A stretch of 21,887 bases of DNA from Methanocalculus sp. MSAO_Arc2 (GCA_003838065.1 QZAC01000208.1:1-21887); one strand, 5' to 3'. Shown: positions 6,817-15,173, numbered from the stretch's first letter. Notes: generated by a model not told the origin, from the sequence alone. Made by a program: numbers and translations.

Positions 6817-7566
6817 CTATCCGATGTAGGACAGTTCCTCATGCTCGCGATGCTGCTCTGACTCTTTCAGCTTATCTAACACACCCTCAAGCTCTTCAGC
6901 TGTCTGATCAAGTCGTGTTGGATCTATCTCAATTCCGATCATTCTGCAGAGCACTTCAAGAACTGCACGGGAACTGATCGGGTCAACAAGATAGCCCGAC
7001 GTCTCTCCGAGCAGGGCAATCCCTTCCATACCACGTTTTGAACCAAGACCGATGAGGAGACCTGCTGCACCGATGATCCCGCCCGGGGGCTCATCCGGGG
7101 AGAAGACTGCTCCGGCTTCAGTTGCTTCGACAATAAGGGCAGAGCGGTCTGCGGCACAGAGCACTCGTGGGATCTCAACAAGTCTTCCGACTCCATAGCC
7201 TCCAAGCGTATAGATCCGCTGAACGCCAAACCGGGCAGCGAGATCAAGGTAGTGGCCTGTCAGGATATAATGCCCCTCGGGCGATGTACTCTGACAGTCA
7301 CCTGTCAGGAGAAGAATTGGAGGGTCAGTTGCCACATGATAGAGCTGGTTTTCTGGCAGGTGGGCGATTCCTTCTCTATCGATGAATATCTGTGGAGGGA
7401 AATGGTGGGATGTAATCTCGGCAAGAAGTGTGCCTTTTCGTTCATCGACGATATGATCGGCAACCAGTTTTCCGACATGGCCGACACCAGGGAGCCCTTC
7501 AATCAGAATTGTGGCTGAAAAATCTTCGGGATTGTTAATTTTCAAGGATACTGTTACCGGATCCAT
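6817..7566 (-). CDS. PAC2-family (proteasome assembly chaperone-like) protein
   Basis: 249 residues from the ATG at 7566 (MDPVTVSLK). I chose this start because the frame upstream overlaps nop10 and because AGGAG precedes it by about 12 bases; a longer in-frame start at 7659 would run through most of nop10. Seen: ILIEGLPGVGHVGKLVADHIV near the start and LGGYGVGRLVEIP in the middle, both typical of the archaeal PAC2 (TIGR00161/PbaB-like) family, and a charged helical C-terminus. From family knowledge these proteins resemble PAC1/PAC2 and archaeal PbaA/PbaB, which assist proteasome assembly or act as general chaperones. It overlaps the nop10 stop by 13 bp and sits in the well-known aIF2-alpha/nop10 neighbourhood. 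Confidence 0.85.
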   Translation of the reverse strand: MDPVTVSLKINNPEDFSATILIEGLPGVGHVGKLVADHIVDERKGTLLAEITSHHFPPQIFIDREGIAHLPENQLYHVATDPPILLLTGDCQSTSPEGHYILTGHYLDLAARFGVQRIYTLGGYGVGRLVEIPRVLCAADRSALIVEATEAGAVFSPDEPPGGIIGAAGLLIGLGSKRGMEGIALLGETSGYLVDPISSRAVLEVLCRMIGIEIDPTRLDQTAEELEGVLDKLKESEQHREHEELSYIG

Positions 7567-7715
7567 CTGCGCATCATTCTCCTGTATGGGCCGAAACGGT
7601 CCTCTGGCGAGAAACGGGCAGGATGCACCGTCCCTGTCGATCTCCCGCATTTCCTGCATTGCTGAGAAAGAGTATAGGTCCCGTCTTCAGGGCACTTTCG
7701 TATCCGGCCTTTCAT
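7554..7715 (-). CDS. nop10: Nop10, box H/ACA RNP protein, with Cys-to-Asp change in the zinc ribbon
   Basis: A 53-residue protein found by translating the gap between aif2-alpha and the PAC2 gene. It begins MKGRIRKCPEDGTYTL and contains HPARFSPEDRFGPYRR, the hallmark Nop10 segment that contacts Cbf5. Nop10 is part of the H/ACA ribonucleoprotein that makes pseudouridine in rRNA and tRNA. Archaeal Nop10 usually has an N-terminal CPxC...CPxCG zinc ribbon. Here the ligand positions are C8, Asp11, C20 and C23, so one Cys is lost, as eukaryotic Nop10 has lost the site altogether. It starts 13 bp after the aif2-alpha stop, with no strong ribosome binding site, and its end overlaps the PAC2 start. 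Confidence 0.93.
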   Translation of the reverse strand: MKGRIRKCPEDGTYTLSQQCRKCGRSTGTVHPARFSPEDRFGPYRRMMRRWIR

Positions 7716-7728
7716 AATGTGTACCGGA

Positions 7729-8502
7729 TTATTTCTGTTTCCGGATCAACTTACCGGTTCCGCCCGCCCGTTCAACGACACCGATAGTGTTTGCCGCTAC
7801 CTTCTCGATTGCTTTCTCTGCGGTTTTATAATCGGGTGCGGTAACTTTAATCTGGTATCGGGGAGCGCCAAGATAGGTGATATCGACATCGACACCCGGG
7901 ATCTTTGCCTCGGCACTCCTGAGGGCGCGCCTGATCACGTTCACGCCGTCAGGTTTGTCTGACATCATATCGATGATTCCGCTGATCATCACCTTCTGGA
8001 CCTTTACATTGTCAGAAGCAACTTCCATCAGTGCTTTGACAGCCGGTTCGGGCAGGTCGAGGCGGCCAAGAACCTCATCACCGAGCAGCACAAGATCTTC
8101 AAAGAATGGATAGATCATTTCGTATTCCGAGCGGATCGCTTCTGTGATCCGGGCAGGATCGATACCGGATGCCTCACTTGCAAAACCGATCCACTTATGA
8201 GCCTTCTGCTCATTCTTCCATTCCTGAATTTTTTCACGACGCTGATGGTCGTTTACATCTTTTAAAGAGAGGTCGATATGCCCTCGGGAGGTGTCGACAT
8301 GAAGGACTTTGCAGACAACCTTCTGCCCTTCGCGGATATAGTCACGTATATATTTAATCCATCCACGGGCAATCTCGGAGATCGGGATTAAACCCGGACG
8401 TCTGTCATACTCATCCAGGGTAACAAACGCTGCAAAGTCTTTGACGTCAACGACGGTGCAGACGACCAGTTCTCCATCCTCAGGCCATAATCTCTCGCTC
8501 AT
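7729..8502 (-). CDS. eif2a: Translation initiation factor aIF2 subunit alpha
   Basis: 257 residues from the ATG at 8502 (MSERLWPEDGELVV); an in-frame TTG at 8517 lies in the S27e 3' end and would add five residues. Seen: an N-terminal S1/OB domain (about 5-80: DGELVVCTVVDVKDFAAFVTLDEY, then GLIPISEIARGWIKYIRDYIREGQKVVCKVL), a helical middle domain, and the C-terminal alpha-beta domain (DVDITYLGAPRYQIKV ... GTGKLIRKQK) that binds the gamma subunit. As part of the aIF2 trimer it brings initiator Met-tRNA to the small ribosomal subunit. Order rpl44e-rps27e-aif2a-nop10 is a conserved archaeal cluster. Confidence 0.96.
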   Translation of the reverse strand: MSERLWPEDGELVVCTVVDVKDFAAFVTLDEYDRRPGLIPISEIARGWIKYIRDYIREGQKVVCKVLHVDTSRGHIDLSLKDVNDHQRREKIQEWKNEQKAHKWIGFASEASGIDPARITEAIRSEYEMIYPFFEDLVLLGDEVLGRLDLPEPAVKALMEVASDNVKVQKVMISGIIDMMSDKPDGVNVIRRALRSAEAKIPGVDVDITYLGAPRYQIKVTAPDYKTAEKAIEKVAANTIGVVERAGGTGKLIRKQK

Positions 8503-8509
8503 CAGGCAA

Positions 8510-8698
8510 TCACTCAAACTCAGTTACGATCTCAGCCTTTATCAGTGCTTTGCCACCGGTTGTTTCGGCTAACACATGACTGCAGACGATGCAGTCAACT
8601 ACTGTGCTGGCCCTTTCAAAGACGATCTGTTCATTTTCACAGTCAGGGCACTTTACTTTGAAGAACCTGCTTCTGTTTTCGCGATTTAATTGTACCAT
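8510..8698 (-). CDS. rps27e: Small ribosomal subunit protein S27e (eS27)
   Basis: 62 residues, normal length. It is a zinc-ribbon protein with C17, C20, C36 and C39 in the pattern CPDC ... CIVC, all four ligands intact. It binds the small ribosomal subunit. It starts 8 bp after the rpl44e stop with GGAG about 11 bases upstream, and ends 7 bp before the aif2-alpha ATG. Confidence 0.96.
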   Translation of the reverse strand: MVQLNRENRSRFFKVKCPDCENEQIVFERASTVVDCIVCSHVLAETTGGKALIKAEIVTEFE

Positions 8699-8706
8699 GC
8701 AATCAC

Positions 8707-8985
8707 TTACTCCGTCAGTTCAAATTTTGTTATACGGTACCCTTTTCTGAGATGCGCCTTTTTGCATGTCCCGCACCGATATCGTACATTGATTCTCTTT
8801 GTTGGCTTGTCGCCGCCGGGAACTTTGTTAAACTTCCCCATATTCCCAACACGGGACCGGCGTGCCTTCTGGCGGTCGATCCAGTGAAGACCGGTGGTTT
8901 TCCCCTTCTTCACCCTCTCTACCTCGTGTTCGGTGTGTGTCCTGCAGAAAGGACAGTATGTATTGAATTTTCCTGGTCTTTTCAT
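8707..8985 (-). CDS. rpl44e: Large ribosomal subunit protein L44e (eL42)
   Basis: 92 residues, normal for archaea. It starts MKRPGKFNTYCPFCRTHTEH, is strongly basic, and has zinc ligands C11, C14, C71 and C74. It carries the GGDKPTKRINVRYRC segment of the family and sits near the E-site tRNA in the large subunit. The ATG has AGAGGT eight bases upstream. The 37-bp gap after gins51 contains an A/T-rich stretch (AAATAAATATGG on the minus strand) that might be a separate promoter for the ribosomal part of the array. Confidence 0.96.
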   Translation of the reverse strand: MKRPGKFNTYCPFCRTHTEHEVERVKKGKTTGLHWIDRQKARRSRVGNMGKFNKVPGGDKPTKRINVRYRCGTCKKAHLRKGYRITKFELTE

Positions 8986-9022
8986 GAAAAATACCTCTTT
9001 TTCCGGAACCCGAATACCATAT

Positions 9023-9640
9023 TTATTTGCGAATTCTTATATTTAAGGCTATGTTGCGGTCACAGAGGACGTTCGCATTTGGTGCTGGCAGACTGACAAC
9101 ATCCTCATTTTCCAGGACATAGGTCCGGCCATCATAGCCCATGAACGGCTCTACCGGGGAGATGAGCCGTACAATATTCTGATTATAGAGCGTTTCATCC
9201 GGTGTAATCTCCAGGTTTTCTTCCTCAATGGGATCTGAAACGTCGAGGACCTCTTGTGGGAAACGGTGGTCAATGAGCCTTTCCCGTGCGTTTGATACCG
9301 CTTTTGAGACGGTATCAAAGAGGACTCTCTCCTCTGAAACCATCATACGGCGGACTTCCCGATCAATTGAATCGCCGTTTCCTTTTGCCTTCGCAAGTTC
9401 GATGATCCGGTTTGTCCTGATCACAAAGATCTCCTGAATATATGACTTGAAACTCTCAATCTGGCGTATCATGTCCTGTGACCGTTCTGAGAGTGGATCT
9501 CCGGAATCAAAGAGATCCCGATACATTCGTTCGATCTCCTGATGGACTCTCCGATAAAGTTCCGGTGGAATCTCGGTCAAAGTACCGCTTGCTCGCTCTT
9601 CAAAGAGGATGGAGCGCACCTGGTCGAATGAAATAGTCAT
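9023..9640 (-). CDS. gins51: GINS complex subunit Gins51 (archaeal Gins15-type)
   Basis: 205 residues. The first about 145 are helical and charged (A domain; RRVHQEIERMYRDL, QDMIRQIESFKSYIQEIFVIR). The last about 50 form the small beta B domain (VRLISPVEPFMGYDGRTYVL ... DVVSLPAPNANVLCDRNIALNIRIRK). The A-then-B order is that of Gins51 (Sld5/Psf1 type). In archaea GINS joins MCM and the RecJ/Cdc45-like nuclease in the replicative helicase complex. Its ATG overlaps the priS stop by 4 bp, so replication helicase and primase genes are translationally coupled. Confidence 0.88.
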   Translation of the reverse strand: MTISFDQVRSILFEERASGTLTEIPPELYRRVHQEIERMYRDLFDSGDPLSERSQDMIRQIESFKSYIQEIFVIRTNRIIELAKAKGNGDSIDREVRRMMVSEERVLFDTVSKAVSNARERLIDHRFPQEVLDVSDPIEEENLEITPDETLYNQNIVRLISPVEPFMGYDGRTYVLENEDVVSLPAPNANVLCDRNIALNIRIRK

Positions 9641-10794
9641 GACGGACCTCCTGCATAATCCCCGATGCCGCGTGCACAGAGGAAGACCGCAAGAGCCTCG
9701 GGAACGGTGTTTATGCCTTTTTGTATGGTGTACCTGTTTCCAAGAATCGACATCGTCGTTTCAAACGATGATTCGATCCTGGCTGAGCGTTCAGAAAAGA
9801 CAACTGCATCGACGAGCGGGTCAAAATCATGAACTTCCCGTACATGAAGCGGTGTGACAAGAAGACCGCTCCCTCCATGAAGGGTGGATGGGTGACGAAT
9901 GAGTCGTTTAATGTCAGTTGTCACCGGCTCGTCTGCAAGTGCAGCACGCTCCCTGATCTGGACAGACAGGGGGCTGCCTGGGTCAGCAAACATTGATATG
10001 ATCACTTTATCCTGTATGCAGAACCTATATTCGCCGGATTCGATCGATTGGATCAGATGAGTAAGGCGTTTACAGAATGCTTCTGCACCTGCTTTTGAAA
10101 CACCCTGAACAGTTGTAAGAAGCATGATCTGCTCATCCCTGGATAGCGCAGAAATCTCTATGAGCGTTGCTTTTACTGCCTGTTTCAATCGGAGCCTCCA
10201 TCCTCGATCCGGCCGTCTGGTGTCGGTGAGAAGGTGTGGGATTGAGAGTCCGGTTCCACAGACATAATCGACTAGTTCACGCCGTTCATTGCTTTTCCAG
10301 GTCCTCATTGCAGGTGACGTGAGGTGGATGTGGTACCCCCTTCCACCTGAGAAGACGATTTTCAGTTCGCGTTTTGGATCGATCCCGCACTCATTGCTGA
10401 GTATTGCTATCAGCTTCAGAAGCTCTTCTTTAACACGGGCAAGCATCTGATCGTAGGGGCCGCGCATGATATGATCGGCATCAAGATCAAAGATGACGTC
10501 CGCGCCGCACCATTTCTTCTCATCCATTGTTGGCGCGGCAGGGTGTTCATAGTAGGCAGTTGAGTAGAAGACATGGGCGGGTGTCATAGACTGAAGGTAT
10601 GAGAATAGTTCATCCTGCGCAGTAAATGAGAGGTGTCGCCGCATACCTGGAGTACTTCTGGTGCCAAAGAACATGAAACCCCATTCCCTGGAGTCGAGCG
10701 CCTCCGGTACCCGCAAGGGAGCTGTCATCTGGATCCTGCCTGAATAATAGTCAGAGAACCTGTTTTTAAGGAATTCGAGGGTTGCTGGTTTCAT
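9637..10794 (-). CDS. priS: DNA primase small (catalytic) subunit PriS
   Basis: 385 residues, full length. Seen: EWGFMFF (37-43), the catalytic IFDLDADH (101-108) with metal-binding D103 and D105, FSGGRGYHIHLTS that binds the nucleotide, and HPSTLHGGSGL in the C-terminal part. PriS makes the RNA/DNA primers with PriL, whose gene is not in this window. It overlaps both neighbours by 4 bp (elp3 upstream, gins51 downstream), so the three are almost certainly one transcript. Confidence 0.95.
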   Translation of the reverse strand: MKPATLEFLKNRFSDYYSGRIQMTAPLRVPEALDSREWGFMFFGTRSTPGMRRHLSFTAQDELFSYLQSMTPAHVFYSTAYYEHPAAPTMDEKKWCGADVIFDLDADHIMRGPYDQMLARVKEELLKLIAILSNECGIDPKRELKIVFSGGRGYHIHLTSPAMRTWKSNERRELVDYVCGTGLSIPHLLTDTRRPDRGWRLRLKQAVKATLIEISALSRDEQIMLLTTVQGVSKAGAEAFCKRLTHLIQSIESGEYRFCIQDKVIISMFADPGSPLSVQIRERAALADEPVTTDIKRLIRHPSTLHGGSGLLVTPLHVREVHDFDPLVDAVVFSERSARIESSFETTMSILGNRYTIQKGINTVPEALAVFLCARGIGDYAGGPS

Positions 10795-12359
10795 GATAGT
10801 TGTTTAATCATATATGGGCCTTCTCGATGATAGCCCTGTTTGCGATAGTAGGGGCGGACTCCTATTCCGCTCATAACTGCGATGCGGCCATATCCAGCTT
10901 CCCGTGCTGTCTTTTCAGCTTCGAGCAGTAGTTGTTTTCCATACGATCTGTGCTGCCGCTCGTCTCCAGGGGGTGCCTTGTGCAGTGGGACGATGCTCCC
11001 GTATATGTGCAGCTCACGGATGAGTGCCGCATCCTCGAGTATGGGAAAGAAGAGTGTTCCTGGAAACCGGAGCCGTACAAACCCGATTAATGAGTCTTCT
11101 GCTTCTGCCTGGATGAAGTATTCCCTGCCTCCGGCACAATCATAGACAAATGAACGGATCTCCCCTTCATCAGGGCTTGGGCTTCTTCCAATCTCACGGC
11201 AGCGGATACAACGGCACTTTTTTCCCTTTTGTGCAAGATGCGCCTGTGCCAGCTGGCGGAAGTTGCTGTGCCGTGATCCGGCAACAATCATACGGGCTGG
11301 AAATTCCCGCTGGACACGCTGGAGACGTGTATACTCAGGTAGCTGTTCCTTTGCATAACTGACAAGTCCGACAAGTTTCTCTTCATCATAGGGTCTATAC
11401 TCGCCGCTGTTGTAGAGCGTCTCAATTTTTGATCCGGGAGTGACGAGTGTGGGGTATATCTTAAGATAATCCGGGCAGAATGATGGGTCTGTATAGAGTT
11501 TTTGAAACATCAGGCGATCGGCCTCCATATCACTTCCCGGGAGGTTCGGCATGATATGGAAACCGACTTTGAGCCCTGCATCCCTGAGAAGACGGTTTGC
11601 CTGGATGGTGTCTGCAACAGTATGGCCACGCTGGTTATATGCAAGGATAGGGTCAAGCAGGTGCTGGACACCAATCTCAACCCTGGTAACCCCTAAAGAA
11701 AGCATCTGCTCGATATGCTCCCTCCTGCACCAGTCGGGCCGTGTTTCAAACGTGATTGCAACACACCGCACATCTGAGGTTTCATTTGCGAAAGCAGCCT
11801 CCTCATACGTACATTCCCCTGATGATCGATATGGGAAATCATTCATCGCACAAAGGCTCATTGACACAACAAACTCCTGGTATGAGGGATCGCGGGCAGT
11901 AATTGTTCCACCCATCACAATCAGCTCCACTTTGTCAATATGGTGGCCGAGCGAACGGAACTGGGAGAGTCGGGTATGCACCTGCTCATACGGGTCATAT
12001 CCATGCTCCCTGCCACGGAGTGCCGCTGGTTCTAATCCCGTGTAGCTCTGCGGTGATGCAAAGAGATGATCTGGTCCACCCGGACAGGGAAGGCATATTC
12101 CATGCGGGCATGGGTGAGGGGACGTCATCACTGCAACAGGAGCAACCCCGGAAAGTGTCCGTGTCGGTTTAACCCTCAGGATGCGCCGGAGGAGCTCACG
12201 CTCATCTGGTTCTGCAAGAGCCAGGATGGCCGAATTCTTTGGAAAAACAGAGAGTTGATACTTCTGGCAGACAGATCGTTTAATCCGCTGAATGTCTTCG
12301 GGAGAATCTGAAGAAGAGATCCGGGAGATAATCTCCCGGTAAGCGTTATGGTCGTCCAT
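10791..12359 (-). CDS. elp3: Elp3-type tRNA U34 modification enzyme (radical SAM plus GNAT)
   Basis: 522 residues. The N-terminal radical SAM domain has the cluster cysteines C84, C89 and C92 (CPHGICLPCPGG) followed by SYTGLEPAALRGREHGYDPY, and continues with VELIVMGGTITARD, RCVAITFETRPDWC and HIMPNLPGSD. The C-terminal GNAT domain (about 390-522) has HRSYGKQLLLEAEKTARE for acetyl-CoA binding and GVRPYYRKQGY. The family installs the carboxymethyl group on the wobble uridine of tRNA. Archaeal Elp3 works alone, without the eukaryotic Elongator partners. It starts 7 bp after the UPF0058 gene and overlaps priS. Confidence 0.95.
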   Translation of the reverse strand: MDDHNAYREIISRISSSDSPEDIQRIKRSVCQKYQLSVFPKNSAILALAEPDERELLRRILRVKPTRTLSGVAPVAVMTSPHPCPHGICLPCPGGPDHLFASPQSYTGLEPAALRGREHGYDPYEQVHTRLSQFRSLGHHIDKVELIVMGGTITARDPSYQEFVVSMSLCAMNDFPYRSSGECTYEEAAFANETSDVRCVAITFETRPDWCRREHIEQMLSLGVTRVEIGVQHLLDPILAYNQRGHTVADTIQANRLLRDAGLKVGFHIMPNLPGSDMEADRLMFQKLYTDPSFCPDYLKIYPTLVTPGSKIETLYNSGEYRPYDEEKLVGLVSYAKEQLPEYTRLQRVQREFPARMIVAGSRHSNFRQLAQAHLAQKGKKCRCIRCREIGRSPSPDEGEIRSFVYDCAGGREYFIQAEAEDSLIGFVRLRFPGTLFFPILEDAALIRELHIYGSIVPLHKAPPGDERQHRSYGKQLLLEAEKTAREAGYGRIAVMSGIGVRPYYRKQGYHREGPYMIKQLS

Positions 12360-12366
12360 GAATGCA

Positions 12367-12633
12367 TTACTGCTTTATCGCAATCGCAGTGGGTAATTTG
12401 CTGCGATAATCAGATTGTAGGGGTCTTGAATGTTCATGAATCCGCTCGACGATCTCATCTGCAAGAGTGAGAAGCGCCTCCTTATGAGAATTTTTATTTT
12501 TGTGGATATGAACAGGGGAGATGAGGAGAGAGTCATATTTGTTGGTTGAAACAGCGTCGCCGGTTTTGGTTTCATAGTACTTTTTCACAGTAACCATAAG
12601 CATGTGGAGATGTATTAGTTCTTCTTTCTGCAC
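12367..12633 (-). CDS. UPF0058 family protein
   Basis: 88 residues with a GTG start at 12633. The start is supported by AGGTGAT just upstream; other in-frame starts would cut into the conserved QKEELIHLH opening. The sequence has the family's His-containing lines (LIHLHMLM; SPVHIHKNKNSHKEAL). UPF0058 is a small euryarchaeal family of unknown function, with a suspected metal site because of its conserved His. It is the first gene of the minus-strand array, ahead of elp3, and diverges from the ADP-ribosylglycohydrolase gene. Confidence 0.85.
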   Translation of the reverse strand: MQKEELIHLHMLMVTVKKYYETKTGDAVSTNKYDSLLISPVHIHKNKNSHKEALLTLADEIVERIHEHSRPLQSDYRSKLPTAIAIKQ

Positions 12634-12708
12634 CCTATCACCTTTAACAGTAGATTCTCTTAATGAGTATCCAGATATAATTTATTGGTGATCTTTATAT
12701 TACAATTC
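12634..12708. promoter_or_regulatory. Divergent promoter region
   Basis: 75 A/T-rich bases between two diverging genes. For the plus strand, ATATAATTTAT (about 12675-12685) is placed so that transcription would begin almost at the ATG at 12709; no ribosome binding site is seen there, which suggests a leaderless message. For the minus strand, TAATATAAAG (about 12693-12702) would start a leader of about 40 nt ending in the AGGTGAT site of the UPF0058 gene. Confidence 0.5.
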
Positions 12709-13563
12709 ATGCGCATACCCGGAACCATCATTGGCTCCGCAATAGGGGACGCGATGGGTGCGCCCTTTGAAGGAACCCATTTTTTATCCTCTATTCCTGA
12801 AAAAATGGTCTCAGGAGGTCCTTTTTCGGTACGCAAAGGAGAATATACTGATGATACGCTGCAGATGATCGCGCTTGCAGAGACCCTGGTGACATGCCGT
12901 GGTTTTTCCCGTATAGACTTTATCCGCCGTCTTTTAGCCATCCAGCAACTGCATCCGGAATATTTTGGTCCAACAAGCAGCAAAGTGCTTGAGAGGATCA
13001 GGTGCGGCATCCCTCCTGAGACCGCGTCACAGCATCCCCCCGGTGGCGGAAGAACAAACGGCGCAGTGATGCGGGGCGCCCCAATCGGTATATTTTACCG
13101 GCCTGAAAATGTACTCATGGTAAGCAGGGAAGCAGCTGCCACCACCCATCCCCATCCCGTTGCTGTTGCCTGCTCGGGATTTGTCAACCTCATGGTTTCG
13201 GTTCTTTGCCGTGGAGGATCGCGTGAACAGGCGTTCTTTCATGCACTTAAAACCTGTGACAATGATGAGGTTCGAAAGAGATTGGCCCTTCTTTCACAAG
13301 CCCCGCTCATTCCCTCACTTGATGCCCTGGATACAACTCATGCCGCGGTCACCTGCTGGATGGAGGAGCCCAACTTCAAGAGCATGATTGTACGTGTAAT
13401 CTGTCTTGGAGGTGATACGGATACCATTGCTGCAATCTGCGGGGCACTTGGTGGTGCATTTTTTGGGATATCGGGCATTCCAGGAGATTGGATACATGAA
13501 CTTGAAGGAGCAGGATCCCTGCTCGCACTTGAAGAAAAGGTATGGAGTTTTGGCGAACAGTAA
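12709..13563 (+). CDS. ADP-ribosylglycohydrolase family protein
   Basis: 284 residues from the ATG at 12709; an in-frame TTG at 12685 would add eight residues ahead of the conserved start. Seen: GSAIGDAMGAPFEG (9-22), EYTDDTLQM with metal ligands T48, D49 and D50, NGAVMRGAPIG, and GGDTDTIAAICGALGGAFFG near the C-terminus, which supplies the other two-metal ligands. These are the full set of ADP-ribosylhydrolase (DraG/ARH) motifs. The family removes ADP-ribose from Arg, Ser or nucleic acid ends, or hydrolyses related compounds; the substrate here is unknown. No DraT-like transferase is visible nearby. Confidence 0.9.
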   Translation: MRIPGTIIGSAIGDAMGAPFEGTHFLSSIPEKMVSGGPFSVRKGEYTDDTLQMIALAETLVTCRGFSRIDFIRRLLAIQQLHPEYFGPTSSKVLERIRCGIPPETASQHPPGGGRTNGAVMRGAPIGIFYRPENVLMVSREAAATTHPHPVAVACSGFVNLMVSVLCRGGSREQAFFHALKTCDNDEVRKRLALLSQAPLIPSLDALDTTHAAVTCWMEEPNFKSMIVRVICLGGDTDTIAAICGALGGAFFGISGIPGDWIHELEGAGSLLALEEKVWSFGEQ

Positions 13564-13573
13564 GCATCCTTAA

Positions 13574-13608
13574 GCAGTTATTCTGCCGAAAAAATAAAGA
13601 ATTACTGC
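13574..13608. terminator. Hairpin between convergent genes, possible terminator
   Basis: GCAGTTATTC (13574-13583) and GAATTACTGC (13599-13608) pair at 9 of 10 positions around a 15-nt A-rich loop. It sits in the 63-bp gap between the converging ADP-ribosylglycohydrolase and UPF0179 genes, where a terminator usable by the minus-strand transcript (T-rich there) is expected. Confidence 0.4.
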
Positions 13609-13626
13609 GTAATGCAGGTGAAATGG

Positions 13627-14076
13627 TTATAATGGAAGGATCTCGACAAGCTTGAGGTTCCGCCTTCCACGCAGACATTCGTCAGGGGCGTTCCCGAGCA
13701 CCTGCGTAATGATGTACTTCTCTCCTTCATTCACTCCGTCCGGATGGCAGAGATCGTAGCTTCTGCAATCGTTGCGATTGCACGTGTATTCGTAAATCAT
13801 GCGTGAATTGGGAATTGCCAACTCCCCAGCGATAAGCGCTACCACGGGTGCGTCAGAAACATCAACCACGCGCACCCCATCTGCAAAGACCGTGCAGGTA
13901 TGGGTTGTTGGCCTGACCCCCACGATCCGGTACTTTCTTCCCTCCACCAGTGTATGACATGCTTTTTTGACTTTACATGTGCCGCATTCCTCAACTTCTC
14001 CGATATAGACGAATTCGAGACCCGTTTTGGCGATTTTTTTACCGATAAGTGTTACCCGGTTTTTTGTCTCGGTCAT
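13627..14076 (-). CDS. UPF0179 family Cys-rich protein
   Basis: 149 residues from the ATG at 14076, which has GGAGTGA eight bases upstream; a GTG at 14085 that overlaps the egsA stop is an alternative. It has eight Cys: three early (EECGTCKVKKAC), one in HTC, three in YTCNRNDCRSYDLC and one in DEC, a pattern that suggests a metal or Fe-S site. UPF0179 is a conserved euryarchaeal family of unknown function. It directly follows egsA and is probably cotranscribed with it. Confidence 0.85.
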   Translation of the reverse strand: MTETKNRVTLIGKKIAKTGLEFVYIGEVEECGTCKVKKACHTLVEGRKYRIVGVRPTTHTCTVFADGVRVVDVSDAPVVALIAGELAIPNSRMIYEYTCNRNDCRSYDLCHPDGVNEGEKYIITQVLGNAPDECLRGRRNLKLVEILPL

Positions 14077-14081
14077 AAATC

Positions 14082-15161
14082 TCACTCCGTATATAACATC
14101 CGTACAAGCCCTCTTGCCGATTCTCCCGTGATGCCCATATCAAAGATCGTAAATCGTTCAGGACGTATCTCTTTTGCCCGCATTAAGGCTTCTGCAACGA
14201 CTTGATCAGAGACACCAACCTCTGCAGGTGTGGTCGGGGCTTTAATTTTTCTGAGAGAATCACGGATGCCCTGCCAGTCCCCGCCATGAAGATACATGGA
14301 AACGATTGCCCCGATACCGCAGGCTTCACCATGGAGGACCCTGCCAGGTGCAAGCCGCGCGAGGGCATGGCCAAACTTATGCTCTCCACCACTCGCCGGC
14401 CGGGAGGATCCTGCGATACTCATGGCAACACCAGATGATACGAGTGCTTTTGTCACAATCCATGCACTTTCTTCAGTATTTGGACGAATCAGGTGGGCAT
14501 CTTTGACCAGGATTTCTGCGGTCATGCGTGAAAGGGCAATTGCATATTCTGAAATTGGTTCGCCCCGGAGCCGGTGTGCAAGCTCCCAGTCGAGAATTGC
14601 AGTATAATTTGATATTATATCTGCACACCCTGAAGCAAGGAGACGGTGAGGGGCCTGTGCAATAATCCCTGTATCGGCGATTATGGCAATTGGGGGATGC
14701 GCATCAAGAGATGAACTCCCCTCTTCTGTTGGGACCGATGCACGGGACGAAGCGATCCCATCGTGAGATGCAGCCGTTGGTACGCTGACAAACTGGCATT
14801 CCAGATTGAAGGAGGCGATCTTTGCAGTATCTATCACACGTCCTCCTCCAACGGCAACGATAATGTCAGCAGCAGCGCCCGCCTCCTCAACCGATCGGAT
14901 AGTTTCTGGGGTAATCCGATCTGTTACCAGAGACGTGACTTTGCAGACATCCTGTATGAGTGAGGCAACGCGGGATCCTATGGTCATATTTGTTTTCGGT
15001 CCTGAGAGGAGCAGTACAGAACTGCCAAGTGCAAGATCTTCGAGCACTCGTGGGATCTGGTCGATGGCGTCATGGCCAATGACGACGTCGCGTGGAAGCT
15101 GCATCCATTTGGACTTATCAAAAACTTTATTTTTGAGTATCTTGAAGTATTCAGGGCCCAT
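14082..15161 (-). CDS. egsA: sn-glycerol-1-phosphate dehydrogenase
   Basis: 359 residues. It reduces dihydroxyacetone phosphate to sn-glycerol-1-phosphate, the backbone of archaeal lipids, using NAD(P)H and Zn. Seen: KWMQLPRDVVIGHDA near the N-terminus, GGGRVIDTAK (cofactor loop), PTAASHDGIASSRAS with the Zn-binding Asp, SGGEHKFGHALARL with a Zn-binding His, and VLHGEACGIGA with the other. The start at 15161 keeps the conserved FDKSKWMQLPR part; an internal ATG at 15104 (MQLPR) cannot be excluded. Only 12 bp separate this start from the divergent DUF63 start, so the promoters of the two genes must overlap or lie in each other's coding region. Confidence 0.95.
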   Translation of the reverse strand: MGPEYFKILKNKVFDKSKWMQLPRDVVIGHDAIDQIPRVLEDLALGSSVLLLSGPKTNMTIGSRVASLIQDVCKVTSLVTDRITPETIRSVEEAGAAADIIVAVGGGRVIDTAKIASFNLECQFVSVPTAASHDGIASSRASVPTEEGSSSLDAHPPIAIIADTGIIAQAPHRLLASGCADIISNYTAILDWELAHRLRGEPISEYAIALSRMTAEILVKDAHLIRPNTEESAWIVTKALVSSGVAMSIAGSSRPASGGEHKFGHALARLAPGRVLHGEACGIGAIVSMYLHGGDWQGIRDSLRKIKAPTTPAEVGVSDQVVAEALMRAKEIRPERFTIFDMGITGESARGLVRMLYTE

Positions 15162-15173
15162 CGGAATCTATTC

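Noticed and set aside
7567..7659. Longer N-terminus for the PAC2 protein (start at 7659)
   Set aside because: It would overlap most of nop10 in another frame; the ATG at 7566 has its own AGGAG and begins at the expected family position.
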